A stretch of DNA of 19,527 bases from assembly GCF_000701705.1 (NCBI RefSeq), contig NZ_JNJP01000068.1, positions 1-19,527 of the forward strand, in the 5' to 3' direction. Position numbers and translations under genes: made by a program. Shown piece by piece: positions 1 to 6,978 of the stretch. The notes beneath the pieces are model-generated. The model did no database searches. It had not been told where the DNA came from and was given only the letters and a program-made list of their open reading frames with translations. Numbering within the stretch: position 1 is the stretch's first letter; the number at the start of each line of letters is the position of its first letter. This DNA comes from Bilophila wadsworthia ATCC 49260 (lineage in GTDB: Bacteria; Desulfobacterota; Desulfovibrionia; Desulfovibrionales; Desulfovibrionaceae).

Positions 1-38
1 GGGCGGGGAAACCTTTCTCCAGAAAGGTTTCCCCGCCC
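1..38 (-). terminator. Perfect 18-bp stem-loop after the XdhC/CoxI-family gene
   Basis: Positions 1-18 are the exact reverse complement of 21-38, leaving a 2-nt centre. The stem starts 16 nt after the stop codon of the XdhC/CoxI-family gene (stop at 55-57), which suits a transcription terminator for the minus strand. The window ends at the stem, so a following U tract cannot be seen. The core is the same type as the stem at 1313-1364. Confidence 0.75.
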
Positions 39-54
39 CTCCCAATCTTCTCTT

Positions 55-1044
55 CTACACCAACCCCCTGCGGGCGGCGATGAGCTCGGCTACGATGGAT
101 ACGGCGATTTCCTCGGGTGTTTCGGCACCGATTTCGAGGCCGATGGGGCTGTGGACGCGCCCGAAATCATCTTCGGAAAAACCTTCAGAGCGCAGAAAAC
201 TGTAGATGCCGTCACGCTTGCGCTTGCTTCCGATCATGCCGACGTAGTGGGCCGTCGTGTGCATGGCCTGAGAGAGGCATCCCCTGTCGTGGCTGTGCCC
301 GCGCGTGGCAATGACGATATAGTGCTCCGGCCCGATGCCGCAGGCTTCAGCCAGTCCTTTGAATTCAGGCAGGACATGCACGGCGCGGGCAAAGGGGAAA
401 CGCGTCGGAGAGGCGTATTCCTCACGGTCGTCGACGGCAATGACCTCAAAGCCGACCTCATGGGCCAGCCTGCCCGTGGCAAGGGAAACGTGCCCGCCGC
501 CGCAGAGTACGACGACGCCCTGATGGATCAGAGGCTCGACATAGACGCGCCTGCCGTCGAGATCGATGCAGGCCGCGCTGTTGCTCCTGACTTGCGCCAG
601 AACGGGGGCGGGCAGAGCCGGGGCGTCCGTGTGGAAGCTGCGCTGAGGCGAGGCGGGATCGGTAATATCCACGAGCCAGACCCCAAAGGCGGCCCGGCTG
701 CGGCAAGCCGCTGCCTGACGGAAAAAGGGAAGCTGCTCGGGCGTGATCCGCTCCACGAGGATATCCACGATGCCGCCGCAGATCATGTCGGCATCCGGTG
801 TGAATCCGGTCATGTCGAAATGCATCAGGCGGGCGGTTCCGCCCTTGCGGACGGGCAGGCACGCCGCCAGCACGTCCGATTCGACCTGACCGCCGCCGAT
901 GGTCCCGATCACGGACAAGTCCCGCGTGACCAGCATCTGCGCGCCCGCATGGCGCGGGGCGGAGCCGGAACGATCGATGATCGTGGCAAGCGCCAGAAAT
1001 TCTCCCTGTTCAAGATGTTGGGCAATGTCGTTTTCCAGCTTCAT
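55..1044 (-). CDS. XdhC/CoxI-family molybdenum cofactor insertion protein
   Basis: This 329-residue protein is an XdhC/CoxI-family accessory factor. In Rhodobacter, XdhC binds sulfurated molybdenum cofactor and delivers it to xanthine dehydrogenase; it is not a subunit of the enzyme. The N-terminal domain carries GSAPR (27-31) and GTIGGG (47-52). The C-terminal Rossmann-like domain starts at CGGGHVS (181-187) and continues with VDDRE (204-208), GMIGSKRK (269-276) and the family-typical HSPIGLEIGAETPEEIAVS (298-316). The ATG at 1044 has a GAGGCGG-type ribosome site a few bases upstream. The gene lies 336 bp downstream of the permease, beyond that gene's terminator, so it is probably a separate unit. 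Gene naming is confusing: the E. coli-style XdhC is the 2Fe-2S subunit encoded at 2819-3349, so no symbol is given here. Family assignment is firm; which of the two local Mo enzymes it serves is unknown. Confidence 0.93.
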   Translation of the reverse strand: MKLENDIAQHLEQGEFLALATIIDRSGSAPRHAGAQMLVTRDLSVIGTIGGGQVESDVLAACLPVRKGGTARLMHFDMTGFTPDADMICGGIVDILVERITPEQLPFFRQAAACRSRAAFGVWLVDITDPASPQRSFHTDAPALPAPVLAQVRSNSAACIDLDGRRVYVEPLIHQGVVVLCGGGHVSLATGRLAHEVGFEVIAVDDREEYASPTRFPFARAVHVLPEFKGLAEACGIGPEHYIVIATRGHSHDRGCLSQAMHTTAHYVGMIGSKRKRDGIYSFLRSEGFSEDDFGRVHSPIGLEIGAETPEEIAVSIVAELIAARRGLV

Positions 1045-1117
1045 GCGAACCGCCTCGTGATGGGAAATTCATTTCCGCAGGGCCCAAGGCCATGCCATAT
1101 ATGTTTTACGGTGCATG

Positions 1118-1146
1118 ATGCTACACGCTCTTGCCGGACGGATCAA
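1118..1146 (-). promoter_or_regulatory. Weak sigma70-like promoter candidate for the XdhC/CoxI-family gene
   Basis: Reading the minus strand, TTGATC (1141-1146) and TAGCAT (1118-1123) are separated by 17 bp, about 75 bp upstream of the ATG at 1044. Each box matches consensus at four of six positions. This is the best pair I see in the 336-bp gap 1045-1380, whose only other clear content is the stem-loop at 1313-1364. No open frame with recognisable protein lies in the gap. Confidence 0.25.
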
Positions 1147-1312
1147 GGTGAAGCGCAATTTGGAACGCAGCTCACGGAAACGACGCCGGGCCGAAGCAAC
1201 GGGTTGTCTTCCCGAACCTTATCCCAAACAACGAAAAAACTTCTCGTCAGTATGGCCGGCAACAAGGATTCGATAAGCGCAAAAGTCTTTGAAGAGGGAG
1301 GGGGAGAGGTTT

Positions 1313-1364
1313 GGAGAGGGGGAGGGGGAAACTTTCTGAAGAAAGTTTCCCCCTCCCCCTCTCC
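1313..1364 (-). terminator. Perfect 25-bp stem-loop after the purine permease
   Basis: Positions 1313-1337 are the exact reverse complement of 1340-1364, with a 2-nt centre. The stem begins 16 nt after the permease stop codon (1381-1383). On the minus strand it is followed by a pyrimidine-rich stretch rather than a clean U tract. That tail (CCCCCTCCC then CAAAGACTTTTG, about 1275-1305) resembles the tail of the dispersed repeats at 4267 and 16948, so this may be a fourth, diverged copy used as a terminator. Confidence 0.75.
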
Positions 1365-1380
1365 AATATCCCTTTTGTCC

Positions 1381-2706
1381 CTAACTCCGCATGGCGAAGT
1401 TGATGACGAACATGGCGGTGATGATCCACATGAAGAGGCTCACTTCGCGGGCACGTCCGGAAAGGAGCTTCACGGCGGCGTAGCTGACGAAGCCGAACCC
1501 GAAACCGCTGGCGATGCTGTAGGTCAGCGGCATCATGATGATGGTCATGAAGGCCGGGAAGCCTTCGGTAAAGTCATTGAAGTCGATGTTCATCACTTCC
1601 ATCATCATGAGCGCGCCCACGATGAGCAGCGCCGGAGCCGTGGCGAAAGCGGGCACAAGGCCGATGAGCGGGGCGAACACCAGAGAGGCGGCGAACAGGA
1701 CCGCCACGGTCAACGCGGTCAGGCCGGTGCGGCCGCCCTGCGAAATGCCCGCGGCGCTTTCCACATAGCTGGTGACGGTGGACGTACCGAGGAAGCTGCT
1801 GACCACCGTGCCGACGGAGTCGGTGACCAGCGCCTTGTCGAGGTTCTCGATGTGGCCCTTGTCATCCATCAGCCGGGCTTTGCGGGAGAGGCCGATGAGC
1901 GTCCCCATGTTGTCGAACAGCTCGACGATGGTGAAGGTGAAGATGATCGAAATGATGCCGTACTTGAGCGCGCCCATGATGTCGAGCTGCATGAGCGTGG
2001 GGGCGAGGCTCGGGAGGGAGAAACTCATAACGCTGTCGATCCCGGAAGGGGCCGGAGATACGCCGAATACCATGCCGAGCACGGCGGTCACGAGGATGCC
2101 GATGAGCAGGCTCCCCTGGACGTTACGGGCCATGAGCCCCGCCGTGAGCATGAGGCCGCAACAGGCCAGCAGCGGGCCGGGTTGGGTGACATGGCCGAGG
2201 GCGACTACTGTAGCGTCGTTCTTTACCACGATGCCCGCGTTCTGGAGCCCGATGAAGGCGATGAACATGCCGATGCCGACGACGATGGCATACTTGAGGT
2301 TCATGGGCACGGCATCAATGAGCAGCTGGCGGACGTGCGTAACCGTCAGCAGCAGGAACACGATGCCGGAGAAGAACACCGCACCGAGGGCCACGGTCCA
2401 GTGCAGGCCGAGGACGCCGCAGACGTAGTAGGCGAAGAAGGCGTTCAACCCCATGCCGGGGGCCACGGCCACAGGGAAATTGGCCCAGAGGCCCATGGCG
2501 GCGCTGCCGATGACCGCGGACCAGACGGTTGCTGCAATGGCGGCTTCCTTGGGGATACCCGCGTCCGCGAGGATGCTCGGATTGACGAAAATGATGTAAG
2601 CCATAGCGACGAAGGTGGTCAGGCCGGCGAGGATTTCCGTTTTGACGGTCGTTCCTTTTTCGCTCAGCTTGAAAACCCGTTCCAGTATGCCTTTTGTCTG
2701 GGCCAT
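1381..2706 (-). CDS. NCS2-family purine permease (AzgA/PbuG type)
   Basis: A 441-residue, strongly hydrophobic inner-membrane protein of the AzgA/PbuG branch of the NCS2 nucleobase transporters, which carry guanine, hypoxanthine, adenine or xanthine with protons. Visible family landmarks are GTTVKTEILAGLTTF (18-32), MAYIIFVNPSIL (35-46), APGMGLNAFF (82-91), ELFDNMGTLIGLSRKA (262-277) and TSYVESAAGISQGGRTGLTA (312-331). Length and segment pattern fit a complete permease of about a dozen or more membrane passes. It follows xdhC after 112 bp and ends at a strong stem-loop. The ATG at 2706 has only a weak GGGGAA ribosome site. Its position next to xanthine dehydrogenase genes suggests uptake of xanthine, hypoxanthine, guanine or possibly urate; the exact substrate cannot be read from the sequence. 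Confidence 0.93.
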   Translation of the reverse strand: MAQTKGILERVFKLSEKGTTVKTEILAGLTTFVAMAYIIFVNPSILADAGIPKEAAIAATVWSAVIGSAAMGLWANFPVAVAPGMGLNAFFAYYVCGVLGLHWTVALGAVFFSGIVFLLLTVTHVRQLLIDAVPMNLKYAIVVGIGMFIAFIGLQNAGIVVKNDATVVALGHVTQPGPLLACCGLMLTAGLMARNVQGSLLIGILVTAVLGMVFGVSPAPSGIDSVMSFSLPSLAPTLMQLDIMGALKYGIISIIFTFTIVELFDNMGTLIGLSRKARLMDDKGHIENLDKALVTDSVGTVVSSFLGTSTVTSYVESAAGISQGGRTGLTALTVAVLFAASLVFAPLIGLVPAFATAPALLIVGALMMMEVMNIDFNDFTEGFPAFMTIIMMPLTYSIASGFGFGFVSYAAVKLLSGRAREVSLFMWIITAMFVINFAMRS

Positions 2707-2736
2707 GGGCGTTCCCCGGTGGTTGAATGGTTTCGG

Positions 2737-2787
2737 ATGATTCCCCCTAAAACAGACAACCCCTGTACATGGGAATCATGGACAGGG
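2737..2787 (-). promoter_or_regulatory. Permease leader with two mutually exclusive pairings
   Basis: In the 112-bp gap upstream of the permease, one stem pairs CCCTGT.CATG with CATG.ACAGGG (2761-2771 with 2777-2787, one mismatch, 5-nt loop). A second, perfect 9-bp pairing joins 2737-2745 (ATGATTCCC on the plus strand) with 2771-2779 (GGGAATCAT). The two share bases 2771-2779, so they cannot form together. It could be the terminator of the xdh operon, an attenuator or riboregulator for the permease, or a DNA-level operator. The sequence does not match the purine riboswitch core that I know. Confidence 0.4.
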
Positions 2788-2818
2788 CAAGTCTGCTGAA
2801 AAACACGGCTGATTTTGC

Positions 2819-3349
2819 TCAGCTTTGATGATGGTGGCATGGCCCGTCCGGCTTGCGGAGACAGGCACAGGTATTTTGCGGCGGTGTGTCGTTGAGGCAG
2901 CTTTCCACGGCGGCGATGATGGCGTCGTAGCCCGTGCAGCGGCAGAGGTTCCCGGCGTGCCCTCGGCGGATTTCCTCGCGGGTAACGGGCTGGCCCTTGT
3001 GTTTTTCGATGAAGGCCGTACTGCTCATGACGAGGCCGGGCGTGCAGAAGCCGCACTGGACGGCCCCGGCGTCCACATAGGCTTGCTGGACGCGGGAAAG
3101 CCGGTTGCCCTTGGCTTCGCCCTCGGCGGTGCGGATCGTTTTTCCGTCCGCCCAGACGGCGAGAAAAATACAGGAATCCACGGGGATATTGTCGACGAGC
3201 ACGGTGCACGCGCCGCATTCGCCCACGCCGCAGCCTTGTTTGGAGCTGGTCAGGCCTTCGGCGCGCAGGACTTCGAGCAGCGAGGCGCGGACGTCAAAGG
3301 AAAGTTCCCGCGCCTTGCCGTTGACGGTGCAGCGTATGGTTTTCAGCAT
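2819..3349 (-). CDS. xdhC: Xanthine dehydrogenase 2Fe-2S subunit XdhC
   Basis: This 176-residue protein is the small electron-transfer subunit of a three-subunit molybdenum hydroxylase and carries two [2Fe-2S] clusters. The plant-ferredoxin-like domain has C40-x4-C45-x2-C48 and C60. The helical domain has C99-x2-C102 (VQCGFCTPG) and C136-x-C138 (NLCRCTGY). It aligns along its length with E. coli XdhC (about 159 residues) but has an extra Cys/His-rich tail (C161, C163, C171, H172-H174). The frame is open to 3454. I chose the ATG at 3349 because family similarity starts at MLKTIRCTVNG and the upstream residues are low-complexity Arg/Pro that overlap xdhB. The ATG overlaps the last 7 nt of xdhB (xdhB stop at 3343-3345), which indicates translational coupling. 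Electrons should pass from the Mo site in XdhA through these clusters to FAD in XdhB. Confidence 0.95.
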   Translation of the reverse strand: MLKTIRCTVNGKARELSFDVRASLLEVLRAEGLTSSKQGCGVGECGACTVLVDNIPVDSCIFLAVWADGKTIRTAEGEAKGNRLSRVQQAYVDAGAVQCGFCTPGLVMSSTAFIEKHKGQPVTREEIRRGHAGNLCRCTGYDAIIAAVESCLNDTPPQNTCACLRKPDGPCHHHQS

Positions 3350-4242
3350 GAGGCGGCCTCCTGAAGTTCGACGGCGCGGACGACGCACCGGGCAATGACG
3401 CGTTCCGCCAGCGTGCGGATGATGTGCATACGGAAATCCCGGTTGGCGCGCCACGAGGTTCTGGGCTGCACGTCCGCTTCCACGGCGGCGCTGATTGCGG
3501 CGAGGGTGGCGGGCAGAGCTTCGGGCGTCGCGGAACGGCCCAGGGCGGCGGCTTCGGCGCTGGGGCAGCGCACCGGGATCGGCGCGGATACGGAATAGGC
3601 TAGCCGGATGCCCGAAATGACCGTCCCGTCAAGTCTGACGGCCGCCGCGCAGCCGATGGTGGCGATGTCCATGGCTTCGCGCATGGCGTATTTGTGGTAG
3701 GCTGCGCCCCAGCCCTGCCAGTCTTCAGGCCGGAACTCCACGGAAAGGAGCACTTCATCCCGCTTGAGGGCGACCCTGCCGGGCCCGGTATGGAAGCCGA
3801 GGGCGGGTATGGTCCGTTCTCCCTCCGCTCCTCTGATATTGAGGTAGCCGTTCAGGGCGAGGACGGGTGCGCAGGTGTCCGCCGAGACGGCCCCGTTGCA
3901 GAGGTTGCCGCCGATGGTGCCCATGTTGCGGATCTGCGGCCCGGCGACGCTGGCGGCGGATTCCCCGAGCATGGGGATGCATTCGCGGATGATGGGGGAT
4001 TCCTCAAGATCGGTAAAGCTGGCCCCTGAACCCACGCGCACGGTGCCGTCCGCCTCGCGGGTGATGGGTTTCAGTTCGGGCAGGTCATGGATGTCCACGA
4101 GCCGGGAGAAACCTTCGAATTCCCGCAGCTTGATGAGCACGTCCGTGCCGCCCGCGATGAGGCGGGCTTCGGGATCTTCTCCGAGCAGCCGGATGGCGTC
4201 GCTCACGGACTCCGCTTTTTGGTAGGATTGTATATCGAACAT
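3343..4242 (-). CDS. xdhB: Xanthine dehydrogenase FAD-binding subunit XdhB
   Basis: A 299-residue FAD subunit of the CoxM/XdhB class, which passes electrons between the 2Fe-2S clusters and NAD+ or another carrier. FAD-contact motifs are LIAGGTDVLIKLR (28-40) and TIGGNLCNGAVSAD (109-122). The KYAMREAMDIATIGCAA stretch and the C-terminal TSWRANRDFRMHII region match E. coli XdhB almost position by position, and the length is equivalent (about 292). The ATG at 4242 is chosen because similarity begins at MFDIQSYQKA and an AAAGGA ribosome site lies upstream. The in-frame extension to 4347 reads through repeat DNA. It overlaps xdhC by 7 nt downstream but is separated from xdhA by 353 bp containing two stem-loop elements, which is odd for subunits of one enzyme. 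It is the only separate FAD subunit in the window. Confidence 0.95.
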   Translation of the reverse strand: MFDIQSYQKAESVSDAIRLLGEDPEARLIAGGTDVLIKLREFEGFSRLVDIHDLPELKPITREADGTVRVGSGASFTDLEESPIIRECIPMLGESAASVAGPQIRNMGTIGGNLCNGAVSADTCAPVLALNGYLNIRGAEGERTIPALGFHTGPGRVALKRDEVLLSVEFRPEDWQGWGAAYHKYAMREAMDIATIGCAAAVRLDGTVISGIRLAYSVSAPIPVRCPSAEAAALGRSATPEALPATLAAISAAVEADVQPRTSWRANRDFRMHIIRTLAERVIARCVVRAVELQEAASC

Positions 4243-4266
4243 GGGTGATCCTTTGGGTTGAGGATA

Positions 4267-4347
4267 CCCGGGGGGGAGGGTTTTTTTGAAAAAAACCTCC
4301 CCCCCGGACCCCCTCCCGCAAAACGCCGACTGGCGGGGAGGGGACAC
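4267..4347 (+). repeat. Dispersed palindromic repeat, copy A
   Basis: A long stem-loop (4268-4287 with 4289-4307, one bulged G, including a 7-T/7-A stretch) is followed by CCCCTCCCGCAAAA (4310-4323) and then the 20-base tail GACTGGCGGGGAGGGGACAC (4328-4347). The same modules in the same order occur at 16948-17030, and in reverse orientation at 17179-17267. This copy sits between xdhA and xdhB, only about 25 bp upstream of the xdhB start codon. It could act as a terminator or mRNA-stability hairpin inside the operon. Confidence 0.65.
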
Positions 4348-4505
4348 GGAAGGCGTTCAGGAAGGATATGCCGGGAAAAAGCCCTATCCTCTTTTTCAAA
4401 TGAACCGTCTTCGCTCAAATGTTGCTCGGGGTTTGTTTCCCGGTCGGCCCATCATTTCATACAGCGCCGTCCTGAAGCCCGCATACGAAAATTTTTGGTG
4501 GATGA
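4348..4505. other. Rest of the xdhA-xdhB gap, no recognised gene
   Basis: Between repeat copy A and the stem-loop element next to xdhA, I see no recognisable protein, RNA gene or convincing promoter on either strand. It is less G-rich than its flanks and contains AAAAATTTT-type AT runs near 4488-4496. Short frames exist but resemble no family. Confidence 0.4.
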
Positions 4506-4515
4506 GGGGAGGGGG

Positions 4516-4588
4516 TCGGGGAGGGGAAAAGGCCCCTTTTTGCGGAATCCCCATAAAGGGGACAAGCGGGGCATTCTCCCCTCCCCGA
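4516..4588 (-). terminator. Nested stem-loop element just after xdhA
   Basis: TCGGGGAGGGG (4516-4526) pairs with CCCCTCCCCGA (4578-4588). Inside it, CCCCTTTT (4533-4540) can pair with AAAGGGG (4555-4561). The element begins 7 nt after the xdhA stop codon (4596-4598). It may terminate part of the xdhA transcription before xdhB, or protect the xdhA 3' end. The adjacent plus-strand run of four G tracts (4506-4526) also fits a G-quadruplex pattern. Confidence 0.5.
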
Positions 4589-4595
4589 TAGTTTT

Positions 4596-6929
4596 CTATC
4601 CCTTAATCAATCCAGCCTTCACGAATTCCTCGAACAGCAGCTTCGGCGTCATGGGGATGGCGTTGACGGCGACGCCGGTCGCGTCGAGGACGGCGTTGCG
4701 GAGCGCCGGGGCCGGGCTGATGAGCGGCGGCTCGCCGAGCGACTTGTTGCCGTATACGCCTGAGGGTTCCTGCGTTTCCACAAACGCGCAGTCCAGATCC
4801 GGAATGTCGCAGGTTGTGGGGAACTTGTAGTCCAACAGATTGTTGTTGTGCACGCGCCCGGTGGCGGGATCGACGAGCAGTTCCTCATAGAGCGCCCAGC
4901 CGATGCCCATGCCCATGCCGCCGTGCACCTGCGCCGTGGCGAGCGCGGGATTGATGATCACCCCGGCGTCGTGCACGTTCAGGATGTGCGTGATGCGGAC
5001 CTTGCACAGATCGATATCCACTTCCACTTCGGCAAAGCAGCCGCCGAAGGAGGGGGGATTCTGGCGCGTCTTGAAGGATACCTCTGCGGAGAGCTGTCCG
5101 CCGCGATCCTTGTTGTAGAAAGAATCCATCGCCAAATCGTGCAGCGTGACCACGACGCTTTCGGGGTTGCGGACAAAGACTACGGCATCGCCCTGCGCGG
5201 TCGGCGCGATGGTCAGGGCGGCGGGCGTGTGCCCGGTCATTTCGGCGGCATAGCCGAGGAGCTTCCGGCGCAGCCCGTCCGCGACGGCGTGCACGGCGGG
5301 GGCGCAGGTGTAGGTCTGGCGGGAGGCGTAGGCCCCGGGATCCCACGGCGTGATGTCCGTGTCCTGCGTGGAGATGACGTGGATGTTTTCATAAGCGACG
5401 CCGAGCGTTTCCGAAACCATCTGGGCAAAGGCGGTGTCCGCGCCCTGTCCGATTTCCGTCGCCCCGGTCATGAGGTTCACCGTGCCGTCCTGATTCAGGA
5501 TGAGGCGGGCGCTGCCCGGTTCCACATTGGCAGGATAGGTCCCCGAACCATAGCTGAACGCGGACACGCCGACCCCGCGCCGCAACGGGCTGCCCGTGCG
5601 GACGGCTTCTTCATTGAAGGCTTTACAGGCGGCCTTGCGTTCGTCCCACCGGAACTTTTTGCGGCCTTCCTCAAGGCAGTCGCTGATGCCGAGCGTGGCG
5701 ACCGGCTTGCCGTTGAGCGGAGAGATGTCGCCGTTGCGCCCGGTGTTCTTCAGGCGGAAATCCAGCGGGTCCATGCCGAGCGCGCGGGCCGTATCGTCCA
5801 TGAGGCATTCGATGGCATAGGCGGTCTGGGGAGAGCCGTAGCCCCGGCAGGCCCCGCCTACGGGGATATTGCTGTAAAAGGTCTTGGCTGAAAAACGGTA
5901 CGTGGCGTGCGGGTAGACGTAGCAGACCTTGGAACCGCCCGCCGCCGCGATGGAGTGCCCGTGCGAGGCGTAGGCCCCGGTGTTGGAGAGCACGTCGAGG
6001 CCGTAGCCGAGGAGCTTGCCGTCCTTTGTGGCCCCGGCCCGCGCCGTCATGGCAAAGGCGTGGCGCACGCGGGTGCAGAGCATACATTCCTCACGGGTCA
6101 ATTCCATGCTCACGGGCGCGCCGTCGAGCTTCATGGTCAGGAAGGCCACGATGGGCTCCAGCACCACATCCTGTTTGTTGCCGAACCCGCCGCCGATATA
6201 AGGCTTGATGACCCGGACGGACGACCACGGGATGCCGAGCGCCTGCCCGACCACGCGGCGGCAGATGTGCGGGATCTGCGTGGAGCTGACGATCACGATA
6301 TGCCGCATGTCGTCCATGTAGGCGTAGGCCGTCTGGTTTTCCAGATGGCAATGCTGCATGGTCGGCGTGCGGTAGGCGCCCTCAACCACCACGTCGGCGG
6401 CCGCAAGGGCTTCGTCGAGCGTGCCGTTGCATTCGAGGGTGTGCTGCTTGAGCAGGTTGCCGTCGGGATTCACGGAGGGCTGGAGCACGGGCGCACCGGG
6501 AGCCAGCGCCGTTTCCGCCGAGGTCATGACCGGGAGGGGCTCATATTCGACTTTGACCAGATGGGCGGCCTTGCGGGCGGTGAGGCCGTCGCGGGCCACG
6601 ACCACGGCCACTTCGTCGCCGTAATAGCGGACGTGCTTGGTCAGCAGAAGGCGGTCGGCCACGTCTCCGTGCGACGGGTCCATGGAGTAGGGATGTCCGG
6701 CTGTGGGAAAGAGGAAGCCCGGCACGTCATCGGCGGTGAAGACGGCCTCGACGCCGGGCAGGGCCAGCGCTTCCGAGGCATCGATGGAAAGGACCATGCC
6801 GTGGGCGATGGTGCTGTGCACATAGGCGGCGTGCCGCATACCCGGCAGGCCCATATCGTCGGTATACCGGGCCCGCCCCGTCACTTTGGCTTCGGCATCC
6901 AGCCGTTGTTTGGATTGTCCGATTGCCAT
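4596..6929 (-). CDS. xdhA: Xanthine dehydrogenase molybdenum-binding subunit XdhA
   Basis: This 777-residue protein is the catalytic Mo-pterin subunit of a xanthine dehydrogenase-family hydroxylase and aligns essentially end to end with E. coli XdhA (about 752). Landmarks are KVTGRARYTDD (15-25), the Mo-pterin loop GGGFGNKQDV (246-255), GACRGYGSPQ (359-368) with the substrate-orienting Arg position, ATEIGQGADT (490-499) and SLGEPPL (730-736), whose Glu733 is the expected catalytic base. The ATG at 6929 has an AGGAG site upstream and starts at MAIGQSKQRLDAEAKVTG. The frame continues to 7262, but those residues belong to the reading-frame shadow of yqeB. It lies 49 bp downstream of yqeB, so the two are probably co-transcribed. 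The family hydroxylates hypoxanthine or xanthine. Whether selenium replaces the terminal sulfur cannot be seen in sequence; the yqeB neighbour makes it plausible. Confidence 0.96.
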   Translation of the reverse strand: MAIGQSKQRLDAEAKVTGRARYTDDMGLPGMRHAAYVHSTIAHGMVLSIDASEALALPGVEAVFTADDVPGFLFPTAGHPYSMDPSHGDVADRLLLTKHVRYYGDEVAVVVARDGLTARKAAHLVKVEYEPLPVMTSAETALAPGAPVLQPSVNPDGNLLKQHTLECNGTLDEALAAADVVVEGAYRTPTMQHCHLENQTAYAYMDDMRHIVIVSSTQIPHICRRVVGQALGIPWSSVRVIKPYIGGGFGNKQDVVLEPIVAFLTMKLDGAPVSMELTREECMLCTRVRHAFAMTARAGATKDGKLLGYGLDVLSNTGAYASHGHSIAAAGGSKVCYVYPHATYRFSAKTFYSNIPVGGACRGYGSPQTAYAIECLMDDTARALGMDPLDFRLKNTGRNGDISPLNGKPVATLGISDCLEEGRKKFRWDERKAACKAFNEEAVRTGSPLRRGVGVSAFSYGSGTYPANVEPGSARLILNQDGTVNLMTGATEIGQGADTAFAQMVSETLGVAYENIHVISTQDTDITPWDPGAYASRQTYTCAPAVHAVADGLRRKLLGYAAEMTGHTPAALTIAPTAQGDAVVFVRNPESVVVTLHDLAMDSFYNKDRGGQLSAEVSFKTRQNPPSFGGCFAEVEVDIDLCKVRITHILNVHDAGVIINPALATAQVHGGMGMGIGWALYEELLVDPATGRVHNNNLLDYKFPTTCDIPDLDCAFVETQEPSGVYGNKSLGEPPLISPAPALRNAVLDATGVAVNAIPMTPKLLFEEFVKAGLIKG

Positions 6930-6978
6930 GCCGCTTCTCCTGTTCTTCTGGTGTGAAATGGTTCGCTTGTGGCGTTGT

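Noticed and set aside
151..2799. Long plus-strand open frame of 882 codons
   Set aside because: It runs antisense through the XdhC/CoxI protein, the gap and the permease. Its translation is low-complexity Asp/Glu/Gly/His/Arg-rich with no family resemblance, which is typical of the complement of GC-rich genes.
2707..2818. Classic purine riboswitch upstream of the permease
   Set aside because: The conserved purine aptamer core and its loop-loop pairing are not recognisable; only the alternative-pairing leader is supported.
3350..3454. N-terminal extension of XdhC by 35 codons
   Set aside because: It overlaps conserved xdhB sequence and reads as an Arg/Pro-rich shadow; the ATG at 3349 gives the family N-terminus.
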